Source of the DNA: Takakia lepidozioides
Lineage: Eukaryota; Streptophyta; Takakiopsida; Takakiales; Takakiaceae
Direction: 5' to 3'
Length of the DNA: 64,000 nt
Assembly (NCBI GenBank): GCA_030704615.1
Contig: CM060733.1
Location: 71,116,001-71,180,000 of the forward strand
Shown: piece by piece, positions 22,270 through 34,722 of the stretch
Numbering within the stretch: position 1 is the stretch's first letter
How the letters are laid out: each line of letters begins with the position of its first letter
The notes under the pieces: generated by a model
Seen by the model: only the letters and a program-made list of their open reading frames with translations
Told to the model about the DNA's origin: nothing
Database searches by the model: none
Made by a program: the position numbers and the translations under genes

Positions 22270-24126
22270 CTATGTGGCCCAATTTCTCATTAGAAAACAA
22301 GCAGTGTGAGGGCCGAAAATACTGTGCGTTGCCGCACAATATTTCAGCTTCCAAATAGTGGTGTTTTGAACATGATATTTGGCCCTATGTGGCACATTTC
22401 CACCAAACAAACAGGCAGAGAGGGGGCCAAAAAGGGGGCACAAACACTGTGCGTTGCCACACACTCTTCGTGCTACCAACTATGGGTGTTTTTAGCATGC
22501 ATACTGGCCCTAATTGGCCCAATTTCACATAGAAAAACAAGCAGAGAGGGGGCTCAAACAGTGTGCGTTGCCGCACATTGTTTGAGCTTCCAATAAGGGT
22601 TCGTTTCAACCTACTAGAGTGGCCCTAGGTGCCCAATTTTCACAGCAAAAAACAAGCAGACAAGGGGGCTCAAACAATGTGCATTGCCGTACACTGTTTG
22701 AGCTTGCAATAAGGGGTGATTTTAACATGGCATAGTGGCCATGAGTGGCCGAATTTGAAATAAAAGAAAAGTCAGTGAAGGGGGCTCAAACAGTGTGCAT
22801 TGCCGCACACTCTTTGAGCTTCCATTTCGGGGTGGATTCAACCTGCCACACTGGCCCTAGGTGCACAATTTTCATGTCAAAAAACAAGCAAATCAGGGGG
22901 CTCAAATAGTATGCGTTGACGTACACTGTTTGGGCTGCCAGGTAAGTGTGAATTGAACCTGACAGAGATGACCTTTGTGGTCGATTCTAAAATGAAAAAA
23001 TAATGTCAAGTGTGGGCTCAAACAGTGTGCAATGCCACACACTGTTTGAGCTTCCAAAAAGGGGTGGAATGAACCTTATAGAGAGGCGACTGTGTGCACG
23101 ATTTTCACATTCAAGAAACAATTACAAGGGGGGCTCAAACAGTGTGTGTTAACACACACTCTTTGAGCTGCCAGGTTAGTGTGGATTGAACCTCACACAG
23201 TTACCCTGTCTCGACAATTTTATTATGAAAAAAACAATGAGAAGGGGGGCTCAAACAGTGTGCGTTGGCGCACACTGTTTGAGCTACCAAGAAATTGTTC
23301 ATTGAACCTCACAGAGATACCCTGTCTGGACAATTTTATTATTCCAAAAACAATGAGAAGGGGGGCTCAAACAGTGTGTGTTGGCGCACACTGTTCGAGC
23401 TTCAAATTAGGGGTGGATTGAACCACATAGAGAGGCCCCTGTGTGCACCATTTCCACACCAAAAAAACAAGGCACAAGGGGGGCTCAAACAGTGTGCGTT
23501 GACGCACACTGTTTGAGCTTCCAATTCGAGGTGGATTGAACCTGCCATAGTGGCCCTATGTGGCCGTTTTGAACATCAAAAAACAAGCAAAATGGGGGGC
23601 TCAAACAGTGTATGGTGCCGCACACTGTTTGAGCTTCCAATTCAGGGTGGATTGAACCTGCCATAGTGGCCCTATGTGGCCGTTTTGAACATGAAAAAAC
23701 AAGCAAAATGGGGGGCTCAAATAGTGTGCGGTGCCGCACACTGTTTGAGCTTCCAATTCGGGGTGGATTGAACCTGCCATAGTGGCCCTATGTGGCCGTT
23801 TTGAACATGAAAAAACAAGCAAAATGGGGGGCTCAAACAGTGTGCAGTGCCGCACACTGTTTGAGCTACCAGGTTAATGTGAATTGAACCTCACAGAGTT
23901 ACCCTGTCTGGACAATTTTATTATGAAAAAAACAATGAGAAGGGGGGCTCAAACAGTGTGCGTTGGCGCACACTGTTTGAGCTACCAGGAAATTGTTCAT
24001 TGAACCTCACAGAGATACCCTGTCTGGACGATTTTATTATTCCAAAAACAATGAGAAGGGGGGCTCAAACAGTGTGCGTTGGCGCACTTTGTTTCAGCTT
24101 CGAATTAGGGGTGGATTGAACCAGAC
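22270..24126. repeat. 116-bp tandem array, left part (about 16 units)
   Basis: The word CTCAAAC recurs at 22553, 22669, 22785, 22901, 23017, 23134, 23250, 23366, 23484, 23600, 23716, 23832, 23948 and 24064, i.e. every 116 bp (once 117, once 118). Two more degenerate units lie to the left. Each unit has a palindromic core, CTCAAACAGTGTGCG, a 2-4 base spacer, then CGCACACTGTTTGAG, followed by TTGAACCT and an A-rich tail. The last unit is cut at 24126 by the giant CACTA element and resumes at 56789. Confidence 0.95.
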
Positions 24127-24160
24127 CACTAGAAGAGAAACCGGCTTTTTCCATGGCTCT
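24127..24160 (+). repeat. Left terminal inverted repeat of the giant CACTA
   Basis: Starts CACTAGAAGAGAAACCGGCT. It pairs with 56752-56785: 27 identical bases, one T/C mismatch, then GGCTCT. Confidence 0.95.
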
Positions 24161-24362
24161 TTTCACACTTTTTGCCGTGGAATCCGCCCCAGTCCACACC
24201 TGCCATGGGTGTAAGAAACGACTAGTGCTTTTGGACACCCCGTGGACGGCCTGGCTCTCGGGTGGCCCTGTGGAAAAGTCCACGGGTGGTTGAATCCACT
24301 GGTGGCCTTTTTCACGGGGTTCATGGCTTTTTCCACGGGCGACGTGTGCTTTGGCGAACACC

Positions 24363-24940
24363 GCAACGTGGATCCTACATGTACAAAGTCCACACCTACG
24401 GGAAAACCATGCGACAGCCTCTCACCAGGGTTTGACGACATCTGGGCAACGGTGTGTGCAACACGTGTATTTTTGTGAGGATGACATGTGTATGGACATG
24501 AAGAGGCGTTGTGCACGTATGTGGAGCGGACATCTGGCGTGGCATGTGGGTGTGAAAAAAGCCATTCGGTGTGAGACCATCCACTGGCTGTTTTCACAGT
24601 TTCAGCAAGTTTGGAGGCCACGTGTTCTTTGGCAAACACCGCCACGTGGATCCTAAACGTACAAAGGGTGTGGACTTGTCCACACCTACGGAAAAATGAT
24701 GCGACACCCTGTCACCTGGGCTTGACGACATGTGGGCAACGGTATGGGCAACACGTGTATTTTGGAGAGGACGGCACGTGGCGTAATCTGCATGGAGTGG
24801 GTGTGTAGTATTTTACTGCCTATACTGTAGGTCATTCCACATAGCTGTGGAGCATACCATAGTGGGTGTGAAATATTCTACTGCTGATGTTGTAGGTCAT
24901 TCCACAAAAATGTGGAGGATACCACAAGCAAGCTGCGGTT
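24363..24940. repeat. Subterminal direct repeats of the CACTA left end
   Basis: About 24363-24480 and 24638-24780 share GTGGATCCTA, GTACAAAG, CCACACCTACGG, ATGCGACA, TTGACGACAT, TGGGCAACGGTATG-like and CAACACGTGTATTTT. A second pair, about 24797-24865 and 24868-24937, shares GTAGGTCATTCCACA and GTGGAG.ATACCA. Subterminal repeats of this kind are where TNPA-type proteins bind in En/Spm elements. Confidence 0.75.
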
Positions 24941-25366
24941 GATTTCACATACTTGTGACGTCATGGTGTGCACAATTAATCCACATGCATCATGATCATA
25001 TCACAAATCGTGATACTGTCCACACTGTCAGTTTCACAGTCCATGTGAAATATGACTCATATACATAAACACAATTCCAAAGCACCACGGCAACAACCTG
25101 CTCATGACATGTACAATTGACTAAGCATGGCCAGAACAACAGAAAGAATGACCAGATGCAAGGGTGCTTCAAAGTTGGGTACGCCCTTCATTGCCCAAAT
25201 ACAGTTTAGTCTGAACATGCAAGTATTGCAGAGTCTACACTGCTGATCACAACCCCACAATGTACCCAAATCCTACATTGATGCGCAAAATCACGAAGAA
25301 AAGGTGAAATCGATATGAAGTGGCGTTCAGTCAAAATTGCCTTCAAATTGAGGATCCCCCACAACC

Positions 25367-28151
25367 TCATGTTCGGGTCAGTTTGAGGAACTTGGCAGAC
25401 CACAGGACCGTGCTGCCTATAGTGTCACTGAGCATCACAACGGGAGGCCTAACATCCTTGTTGGGGTATGGTAGAGCAACATCTGCCCCATGTACTGCTT
25501 CAACCGAGACAACATGATAATCGGCATGAACGACATAAGCCTGCCAGTCAGTCGACATGCCCAATATATGGCCCACGCTTGCCTTCTGTTTGGGTGCATT
25601 GGGGTCAAACATTGTGACCTTGTCACCAACCTGAAACTGGAACAGCCAACACCACCAATGTGTGCCCTTGTCATTTGTTATGCACATGAAACAGTTATGG
25701 ACAGGGAAAACGCGAGATGTCATCATATAGCCCTGCGAACAAAATACGGATGTACTTCCACGAAGGGAAACTTACAACAGGAGCCGGCGCTTTGAAGCTT
25801 CCCATACGGCTCCCATCAACGTTGCTGGCAGCAAGTCTTGCGGACTTCTTGGTCATCTTCACCGCAACAATTTCCTTTGGTGGCTTCTGAATCAATAGAA
25901 ACCCACACATGTACACAGAATTCATGAACGGCCTGCAGGTATTGCATAATCGACTTGGAACAGCACAAGAATATAGGAACACGAGTACTTACCTTCCGAA
26001 CAACGGCCAATTTTGTTGTTGAATCAATGTTCTTCCCTGCCCCAACAATAACCACTCTTGTGCCCTTAGCCCCTGCCCCTATGTCTTGGGCACTCTGTCT
26101 AAGTTCACTGCCGGTGTGATCCTCCACTACAGGCACTCCCTTCTCAATAAGGGGGGATAGGTCATCATTGGCACCATAATTAAGGCAAGGATCATCACAT
26201 GCCATGTTTTGAACTTTGTCCTCACCTGTGGCATCTTCTTCCACAATACTGCCCCATTTCCTTTGTCCACTGCCTCCACTGCTAGGAGGCTGCTCACCTG
26301 TACTTGTCATTTCCACAGTAGCCGCAGGTGGGACAACACCATGAACACGGGGCGACAACTCACACACAATGTTTGATGCTGATGGAGATTCATCCCTCAG
26401 CAGGTCCAAACCGAGCTTCGCTGACAATGCCATGTTGAACTTCTCTGTCTTAGATACTGCAGCGGCAAACATGGATTTCACTACCTACAATTCCAATTTG
26501 TGCTCCATTGAGTTGGCCTCCATTGTATGTTTCCATCCTTCCAAGCCATCAAGCCGAGAAGCCAATGCTCCAAGGCCCTGCCACAAATAGAGTGGAAATA
26601 CGATTCAATACATCGATCGCACTAGCCATGCGAGGTAATTTATTGGCATATGTACAAGAAGGCAAAACCATAAATAATTGACAAGCACATCATTGCAACA
26701 AATGCAAGTGGGTTAGTTACTTATAGAACAGGTGGCCCCTGCTAAATCAGAACCATACCCCTTGTTGCTATTCTTGCTCCCCAAAATTTCGGATAGAAGT
26801 GGAGGACGACCACTTGTCTTAGCCTACACATGGACAGGATATAGGAATATTAGTGCCATCCTCTAAGAGTAAGATACAAATGACAAGACACCTCGCTACC
26901 TGAATATATTGGCAATGTCATGAGACAGGCAGATTTACCAGACGTTCCTCAACGCCGCTAAGGCCACTGCGTCTAGATCTCGAAGGGGCACCAACATGCC
27001 CCCATGCATGCTTGCCATTATCACGACTCTTTTGCCATTCGGGCGTGTTCCAATGCCTCACTAATTCTGCCCAAGTCTTGTCCGCAACATAGTGGGGCTT
27101 AGGTTTGCCACGGGAGTACACTTTTCTAAATAGTTTGATGCGCTGGTATTTAATGACGCCTCCAATCTCAGTTTGAAGTTGGGCGCCAGTTATCCCAAGA
27201 GGTAAATATTCCCAATCATCTGTTAATAGTTCACCCACCTCGTCAATCAGACTTTGAGGTTGAAGATGGATGGGCACAGAACAGTCCAGCACACGTTGGC
27301 ATTGCCCTCGCAGGGCTGCTAGCCAGTCATTCCGTGCATCCCCGCATGGGCCCTTTTTGCCACAGGCAACTATGAATCTCTTCTGCCCAGCAGCCACATT
27401 TGCACAAGCCGTTTCCTTCAACCCTTTCCGTGCTACTCTCCTCGCCTTGCGCAAAAAATTGGTTCTGTCCTTGCCAGTCAAAATGTTGCGCATCTGGAGT
27501 CATATTGGAATCACGGGCCTCCTCTCCTCCCTCACAACCTGCAACATGGGGCCCTGCGGGCGGACATGAACCCTGCCACGCACCAACGTGGGGTGTGGGG
27601 TGGACAGGAACATAACCTGTGCTCGGAGCTGGTGAGCTTGGGAATTGAAGAGGCCGTGAAGCAGTGCAATTGGGTGAAGCTGTGGGCTGCCTGGAATAAG
27701 GGCCATGCAGCGGCGCACTATACATGGGGCTTTTGGGATACGTTGCCTGGGGAGGATACGCAGGTGGGGGAGGGTTGGGGTGAGGGTACCACACACCTTC
27801 GTGGTAGTGCCCATGCTGAACAGGAGCATGTTGTGCTTCCCCAGTTTGCGGAAATGCCCCACACGAAACTGCATGACTACTTGGACCTGCACATGACCGG
27901 TTCTCCCCTGACGGGCTGTTTGCATTGTAGGACTGAGAAAAGAGCGGGTGAATTTCAGGGGTGGCTGGAACATGAGCAGTCTGTTGTTGATACTGTGCAT
28001 ACCTCTGAATGCCAGGGGGATAAAACACACCAGTGTTAGGTGGAAAGGAGGGAGGGCCTCTTCCATCCGGGGTTGGTTGAAGACGTTGGGAGGGATGGTT
28101 GAAGACACCTGCCGGAGCAACTCCCTTCTTCTTTCTCACTGCATCCTGCAA
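25367..28151 (-). pseudogene. TNPA-like / Transposase_24 gene of the giant CACTA
   Basis: The first large exon (ATG 28151) encodes a Pro/Tyr/His-rich N-terminus (YPHPNPPPPAYPPQATYP). Near 27490 the reading must change by one base. It then continues NILTGKDRTNFLRKARR, QKRFIVACGKKGP and the family signature VADKTWAELVRHWNTPEWQK, to about 26925. Later exons: about 26481-25993, about 25887-25775 (EIVAVKMTKKSARLAA) and about 25638-25367 (FQVGDKVTMFDPNA, VVMLSDTIGSTVLW). The domain with LVRHWNTPEWQ is that of the plant En/Spm Transposase_24 family, the TNPA-like partner protein that binds subterminal repeats. The frame change suggests inactivation, or a missed small intron. Confidence 0.75.
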
Positions 28152-30739
28152 ATCAACATGTGGGAAAGAGTTATGTAGGAAGATAAAGCATGAACATCAT
28201 GTAGGATACATCAACAAAAAATGCGCTCTATAATATACATACACTGAATGCAGCAAAAATTGCACCCAAAATGCATTTACGTCTGATCCATTGAACACGC
28301 CAAACGTCACTGGGGAAGTCCTCCTTGTATGTTTCGACCCTCTTTGGGGGTTCTTTGGGGAATCCCTTGTAGGCACAATCTGGCCCCGATGACCATCGTA
28401 CATATCAATGAGAGTACAATATGATAATGGCTGATAATGGCTTCACATATTATCAACATATGACAATAGAGGGGGCAGGAAGATGGGGGAGGAAGAGTCG
28501 TGAGCGCCCCCTCTCGGACATGGCTGGCTGATGAGGCGGTTAGCATCGTGCTCCTGGGGGTTCCTCCTCTCCCACTACAATTTCTTTCTTGTCTAGACAT
28601 GACACCACAATATGCAACCCCCTACCTGTCCAGGTCCCTCCCTCCCACAACCCCCTTTGCAATTTTTGGGTATTAAGACAGGCCATCACAAGTTTGAACC
28701 TCCTCTGAGGGAGTTAGCAATCTGCAGAGTTGCATTGCATGCATTGCGGGCAAATACGTATACTTCATTAGGCGGAGGGCCAAATGCGTCGAGGACAGGA
28801 TGACAACAACACAGTGCACTCACAGGCAATGAAAAAAGTAGAGAAGGAAGAACTTATAAGGGTTTAGGACAGACGCTAATTAGGCCCAACTGGTACCTCG
28901 CAATGTACAGGAGTGGCCCCCAATGGCTTTTGGGACCAAAGGGGGAAAAAAAAAAAAAAAAACAGGAGCCAAAACCATAACCATAAGCAGCCCAGAATGA
29001 GGTAAATGGAGTGGTGCCTTATAATGACTTTGAAATGCATAAAGACCTTACGAGACCAAACCCTAAACTACGAAGCAGATACATTAAAATCAGGGCCATT
29101 ACCATCTCAATTACTGAATGAGACCAAAAGGAAAAAAACAATATTTCTGTTTCCTGGGGATCTTTGAGAACAGATTGGGCTGAAAGCGGGAAACTTTACA
29201 TTAACTGAGACAGAGTGGGCCTTCTAATGTCTGTGAAAAGCTCAAAGAACTTATGGACCAAAAAAGAAAAAACCATAACGAAATTGGCACTGCAGCCACT
29301 GTGAAAAGCACAAAGAGCTTGTGAGACGAAAAAGAAAGCCACAAGCAAAAGGAGACAAAGCCTCCGCCATTATTGGTCGCCATTAAGAAAAAAACACAAG
29401 CAAGAAGAGACAAAGCCAGTAGCCATGAGCAGCCCATAGGCTCGGCGATGAAGGAAGATGTGCATAAGATTGAAATCCTACCTTCACAAAAGCTGCCAAG
29501 CATGAATGACCTCGTAGTATAGAGAACAGTAAAGACCTTTCAACCATACTGCTTATGAATCTGTAATACTTTTGTTTCATGTGTGGTGCAACAACTTGGT
29601 AATGGGCGGTAAAATTACAAGTGCACATGTGGTGATGTCCACATTCAGAACAAATAACAGCACATCTGGATGGTTGAAGGCATAGCGCCCATTAGCTTCC
29701 AGCTCTAGCAAGAAAGAGTTTTATTTTCGGAAGGACCAAATAATGTGGGGGGTTGCAAATCCATGCAAAGTACACACCCATAATGTGGACTGGTAATTAG
29801 TGTCTGTAACACATAATGGTCTCTGGATTGCTCACCTCAAGCCCCCCATACAAAGTATGTATGTTTTCAAAGAAAGGTCATCTCTACAATTCCAACTCGC
29901 AATCATGACAAAGCGGGGTGGTACATGCAGAGGGATGAAGCACCGAATCTCACAAACATGAGAAACAGAGAGAAATCACAAAGCAAAAGATAACTTTGGC
30001 TATATATGAATCTGGAATCTCCATGATTCTGAATTCATGGGTTCCGAGGTGCCACAAACCTTCTTGTGATTCATGAACATTCTCCTCCACCATCACAAGA
30101 AGCCTCATCCCTGTCACAGTGAGGGTTTTTAACAAGCCAAAAATAGAGTAACCAACACACGAGCCCTCTCTATGAGTAAGTCAAAGCCATCATAAATAGG
30201 GCCACATACTGTCATGTGTGGAGGAATTGAACCTGTAGCCAACTGAATGGCTCTACCCCATGCAGCACATGTGACCTGCAAGCACACAGTCAAAAAAATG
30301 GGGGTTTACGAACTTGCCAAATCCCAAGCATGAACAGAGGGGTCCCATTAGTGGGGAAGACATGTGAATCACCATCCACAGTTGCAATGCCCATCAGATC
30401 CAACATGTGACTTGCTGTGCAGATTGTCCCCCGACTACACCAAACCAGAACAAACATCATAAAGAAGTACATCCCCAACACATTGCACCCAACCCCCACA
30501 ATCTGAACACAGGGAAAATAGAAAGCATGCTTTAGGAAAAAGAACAAGTGGAGTGGGGGAGTTGGCCGCTGGCTGAAGCACATTGTGTCCTGTGATTTGG
30601 CAAGCATTTTGTACAATTGATTGTTCGGCGTGAGTAATAGAGAGGGGGAGGGAGGAGCAGGGGCATCAGAATTCAGTTCGTAGCTAGAGAGTAAGTAAGG
30701 CATGGATGTGGGAAGGGGGGGAGATAGTAGAGAGGTGGA
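28152..30739. other. Spacer between TNPA-like and TNPD genes
   Basis: No supported gene. It has a poly-A run near 28946-28962 and loosely repeated words (GAGACAAAGCC, CACAAGCAA, CATGAGCAGCCCAT) at about 28.95-29.45 kb that match, inverted, the segment at 35.9-36.4 kb. A - strand frame at 28600-28470 (MSRQERNCSGRGGTPRSTM) might be a 5' exon of the TNPA-like gene. Confidence 0.4.
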
Positions 30740-31026
30740 GTAACAACTGAAGCAACATGACGCTATTGCCCTTTTACCAGGAATCATCTTCCTCGCTGCT
30801 ACATTCACAGGGAAAATAACCGCAACAAGTGGATGTTGCAGCACAGGATGTCCTGTGATTTGGGACTCAAAATGCCACTCAGTGTGCCACTCAAAATGTC
30901 ATATAATGCTATTGTCCTTTTACCAGGCCAGTGGCTGAAGCACAGGGTGTCCTGTGATTTGGAACTCAAAATGTCACTCAGTGTGTCAGTTTAAATGTCA
31001 ACATGACGCTATTGTCCTTTTACCAG
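30740..31026. repeat. Partial tandem copies of the transposase gene's 3' tail
   Basis: The word CTATTG(C/T)CCTTTTACCAG ends at 30780, 30926 and 31026. On the - strand each is an acidic tail ending in Trp-stop or its remnant (DEDDYIW stop at 31020; a similar EEDDSW stop near 30770). CCTGTGATTTGG.ACTCAAAATG.CACTCAGTGTG is also shared between copies. This looks like local duplication of the last exon. Confidence 0.7.
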
Positions 31027-34000
31027 ATGTAGTCATCTTCATCGCTACTATTTTCACTACACTCATGGTCAGTGTTGCAATCCTCACTATCTCGGTGCCA
31101 TGGTTCGTCCCTTCGTGGGGGCCTCATCATAGCAATAGTAGCCATCTCAGCTTCGGTAAGGGTCGTTGAAGGTCCAAATTCTGTGTTGGGATTCACATCC
31201 TCCAATGCCTCCGCCACTTGCATCCTTACGCATGACTCATTCTCACCCAAGCTGACACCAATGACATCATGTACCACGCGCCGTGAGCGCGGCTCCTTCT
31301 GAAGTACTACTTTCCAGTTCCAGCGTTGGAGGGCTCATCTGCAAAAAAAACTTGCTCGACTTGCCATGGAAATGTGAATGGTTCATCTCCCGGTGGCAAC
31401 ATGCGATCGAAGTCCACGAGTAGGAAACCATACTCATCCTTCTTCATGGTGCGGTTGCGACCTGTCCAGCTTGCTCTGACCCATTCACATATGAATACTA
31501 CAGGAGTGACAGCACCATACTGAAGCTGTAAAATTTCACGAACAACACCAACATATTGCAGCTGGTTCATGACAGGGTTATCATCCACACCCCTTCCCGT
31601 TGACTCTTCGGCAAAAATCTGTGCAACCCCATAGTCGAATGTGACATGGTAATCAACCACACCTGTTTCACCCACTCTGTAGTGATTTCCGTATGCCCAC
31701 ATAGAGCAAAATGAACGAGCAACAAACCTTGGTGGCTTACACAGATGACGAATATTTGCATCATATGCTGCTCCTCTTGAAACAACATTTTGTACTGCCG
31801 ACTGTATCCACATATGAAAAGCAGGCAAAGGCAACATGTTTTCGGGGTATGGAACGGTGCGTTGGTGTGCATTTCTCCCTTGGGTGCTGTATGTGGCTCG
31901 AAATTCGGCTCTAGCTGATTCTATGGTGGCCTTCTCAATATCATAAAGTCTGGTCATACTCAATTCACACTTAGTCAGAACCATAATATGTACAAAGAGG
32001 CTGATTGAAAATTGAGAATGCGCGAATTTTGTATCCGGAAAAATACCCCAGAGTTAGCATGTGAAGCTAAATAAATGATGTATACTTACCTCAGAAACGG
32101 TCTCATGCACGTCGTGTTGTGAAGCACATAGTTGTGTGCACTGGCCCGAAGCTCAGCCGATAGTTTCCTTGGAGTTCCTTTGCCCTCTAATACTTCTCCC
32201 GCAACACTTTCTTCTTCGTTGGAATCCAAACCCTTCTACGAGTTCCTGGAAATGCAGCCATGTACTCTGTGAGGAGGCCAAGAGCCTCATCAAGAGAATA
32301 CGTGCTGGCCATGCAACCTTCTGGCCGAGCATAGCTCTTCACATATCCCTTCAAATTTTTCATGTACCTCTCGATGGGGTACATCCAACGTGAACTAACA
32401 GGACCACAAACCTCCAATTCATCCACAAGGTGTAGCACAAGGTGGGTCATGAGATCGAAGAATGAGGGGGGAAACTCTTTCTCCAACAAACAAAGCGTTA
32501 CAACCACATCCTCCTTCAGGGCTGGTAGTCACTGTTTTCATGCACAATGCGCGAAATACACGAGATAGCTTCATGATTGCGAGCCTTGGACCTTTGCCCA
32601 GCAAACCTCGAATGCACAAAGGTAGAACTTGTTGCATCAGTAGATGGTAGTCATGACTCTTCATGTGTGAAAGCTTGTTCTTAGCAATATGCTTCTTAAA
32701 TGAAGCACCATACCCTGTTGGTGTCTTTAGAGCACCCAAAGTTGCATAAAAGGTAGTAGTTTCCTGTCGATTCAACACGTAAGGAGCCTGCGGCTTCACC
32801 AACTTCTTGCCATCTCCGGGGTGGGGTTTTAACCATAAGTGAGGTCGTATGCCCTCATTCTCCATGTCCTTCCTGCTCTTTACTGTGTCCTTTTCCCCCA
32901 ATATGGTGCGCATGGGATTTGGCAGGGCACACATTCCGGCGACGTCTGCCGAATGTTTCCATGAACCTCTCGTTTTCCTCCGCATTTTGGAGCTGATCCA
33001 CAGTGGATACTTGGGGGGGGGGGGGGTCCTCTGTGATCGGAGGCTCCATTGAAGTGGTTGCGATTGCGTCTATATGGATGGCCTGCTGGTAAAAAAAAAT
33101 TGTGCCCCTGGTACACCATTTTGCTCAGTGCACTGGAGTGCCTGGCATCAAGATTGGGCCCGCACACGGGACAAGCCTTGTAGCCCCCAACTGCACACCC
33201 TGCTAGCATGGCATATGCAGGATAGTCATGTACTGACCACATCAGAATGGCTCTCATGACAAAGGTCCTTGATCCTTCATTGCGAGATGCATCATTAGCC
33301 CTAACACCTTCCCACAACACGGTCAGCTCATCCACCAGAGGTTGCAAGAACACATCCGTTTTGGTCTTCTTTACGGATGTCGGCCCTGGAATTAAGAGTG
33401 TCAACATCATAAAAAAAGGCTTTGTGCTCAGCCAAGGAGGAAGGTTGTAGTTCATGAGCAAGACAGGCCACGTAGACCATTTTGTTGATTTATCACCAAA
33501 GGGATTGATACCATCCCATGCCAGACCTAGTCGCAAGTTGCGAGGTTCAGCTGCAAAAGCAGGCCATGTATCGTCAATGTATTTCCATGCAAGGCTGTCA
33601 GGCGGGTGTCTCATCTTCCCATCTTGACTTTGGTTCTCCGTGTGCCACACCATAAGCATAGATATCTCCTTGCACTTGTACATGCGCTGCAGCCGGGGAA
33701 TCAAGGGGAAATGCCGCAAGACCTTTTGTGGAACCAACGTCTTCATGCCAGGGGTGTACCGAGGCATAATTAAGCCCAGCTTTTGTTATAAGTTTCTTCG
33801 CTTCGTAATGAGATTTGGGCAAAAAGTTTCCTTTAGGCAATAGATGTCCGTGCAAAAGTTTCAGAAGCTCATCCATCGCTGCGTTTGTGACACCATGAGT
33901 AGCACTAACATTGAGCAAGAGCAACGTTGCAATCAAGCAGCTGGTGGGGCAGCCAACATACAGAGGTGTGGTTGCTTGATGCTGAAATTGGAAAACAGCA

Positions 34001-34554
34001 TGCGAATGATGTCGACGTCGGGGTCTACCACGAACAGGAACAGGGCTAATTTGTCTCGGAACATCATCCTCAGGGGGGCTACGTTCTTCCACAAAGTCTT
34101 CGTCTTCAGAGTCGACACTCTCCACCTGCATGTTCACCTCCAAAGTATAAGAGTATAGTCTTGTCCAAAATGTAACTTGTTGCATAAAACAGGGAATCTC
34201 CTATTTGACCGTGCTAGTTTCCATACAGTAGTCCACCGTACATTTACAGTAGAGGGCCGTTCAACATTAGCATTCTAAGGGCTTCATCCTAAGTTATGTC
34301 TACGAGAAGTGAGGCGAGAGATGCACGTCACTCACCATGGGATAACCCAACAGTGGATCCCGGTCGTTGGCAAGCAAATGCAATTTGGCAGTTTCCACGA
34401 ATTGGAGTCGACCCCCATGGCAGTCGTTGCAGGGACACATTATCTTTGAAAGACCCAATCTAGTTGCACATCGTTCCTCGATTTGCCAAAGTCTTGCGTC
34501 AGTGCCGGGCACCGTAGTGCGGCGCCGGGTGTTTCTAGTTCCGACCTCTCTCAT
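31020..34554 (-). pseudogene. TNPD/Tnp2 transposase of the giant CACTA
   Basis: The N-terminal exon (34554 to about 34336) has the transposase-associated Cys/His domain (IMCPCNDCHGG, HLLANDRDPLLGYPMV). Next come an acidic segment (about 34130), LLKLLHGHLLPKGNFLPKSH, then the Tnp2/Transposase_21 core (TLVPQKVLRHFPLIPRLQRM, LAWDGINPFG, VHDYPAYAMLAG, YKACPVCG). DUF4218 follows (MKSHDYHLLMQQVLP, LCLLEKEFPPSFFDLM, RWMYPIERYMKNLKGYVK). DUF4216 is next (YVGVVREILQLQYG, EYGFLLVDFDRMLPPGDEPF), then the acidic tail ending at 31020. Frame breaks occur near 33,760 (where a Cys-rich stretch also seems lost), at the 14-G run 33,013-33,026, near 32,520 and near 31,320. The family normally performs strand cleavage and transfer; this copy is probably dead. 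Confidence 0.88.
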
Positions 34555-34722
34555 TTATGACGAAACGCTTCTGGGTTTGAGTAGTTTTTGAAGTGGGAAG
34601 TCAGCGAGTGCTCGGATGTGGGGAACCTACGCCTGGCTTACAGGTGTTGGAGTATTCGTATGGCGGGTCCACCTCCCCTCTGTTTCCTACATGCGCTCCT
34701 TCTATTGTTTGATCAGTAGATC
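34555..34722. promoter_or_regulatory. Probable bidirectional promoter region
   Basis: Only 168 bases separate the start of the TNPD gene (-) from the start of the acidic gene (+). Any core promoters for both must lie here or in their leaders. I see no clear TATA pair, so this rests on gene arrangement alone. Confidence 0.35.

Noticed and set aside
23179-24214. ORFs within the 116-bp array as a repeat-containing protein
   Set aside because: The frame is open only because a 116-bp unit lacks stops in places; 116 is not divisible by 3, so no protein repeat is maintained.
27480-27500. Programmed -1 frameshifting in the TNPA-like gene
   Set aside because: The direction and codon phase do not fit a standard X XXY YYZ slippery site, and other genes nearby are simply broken.
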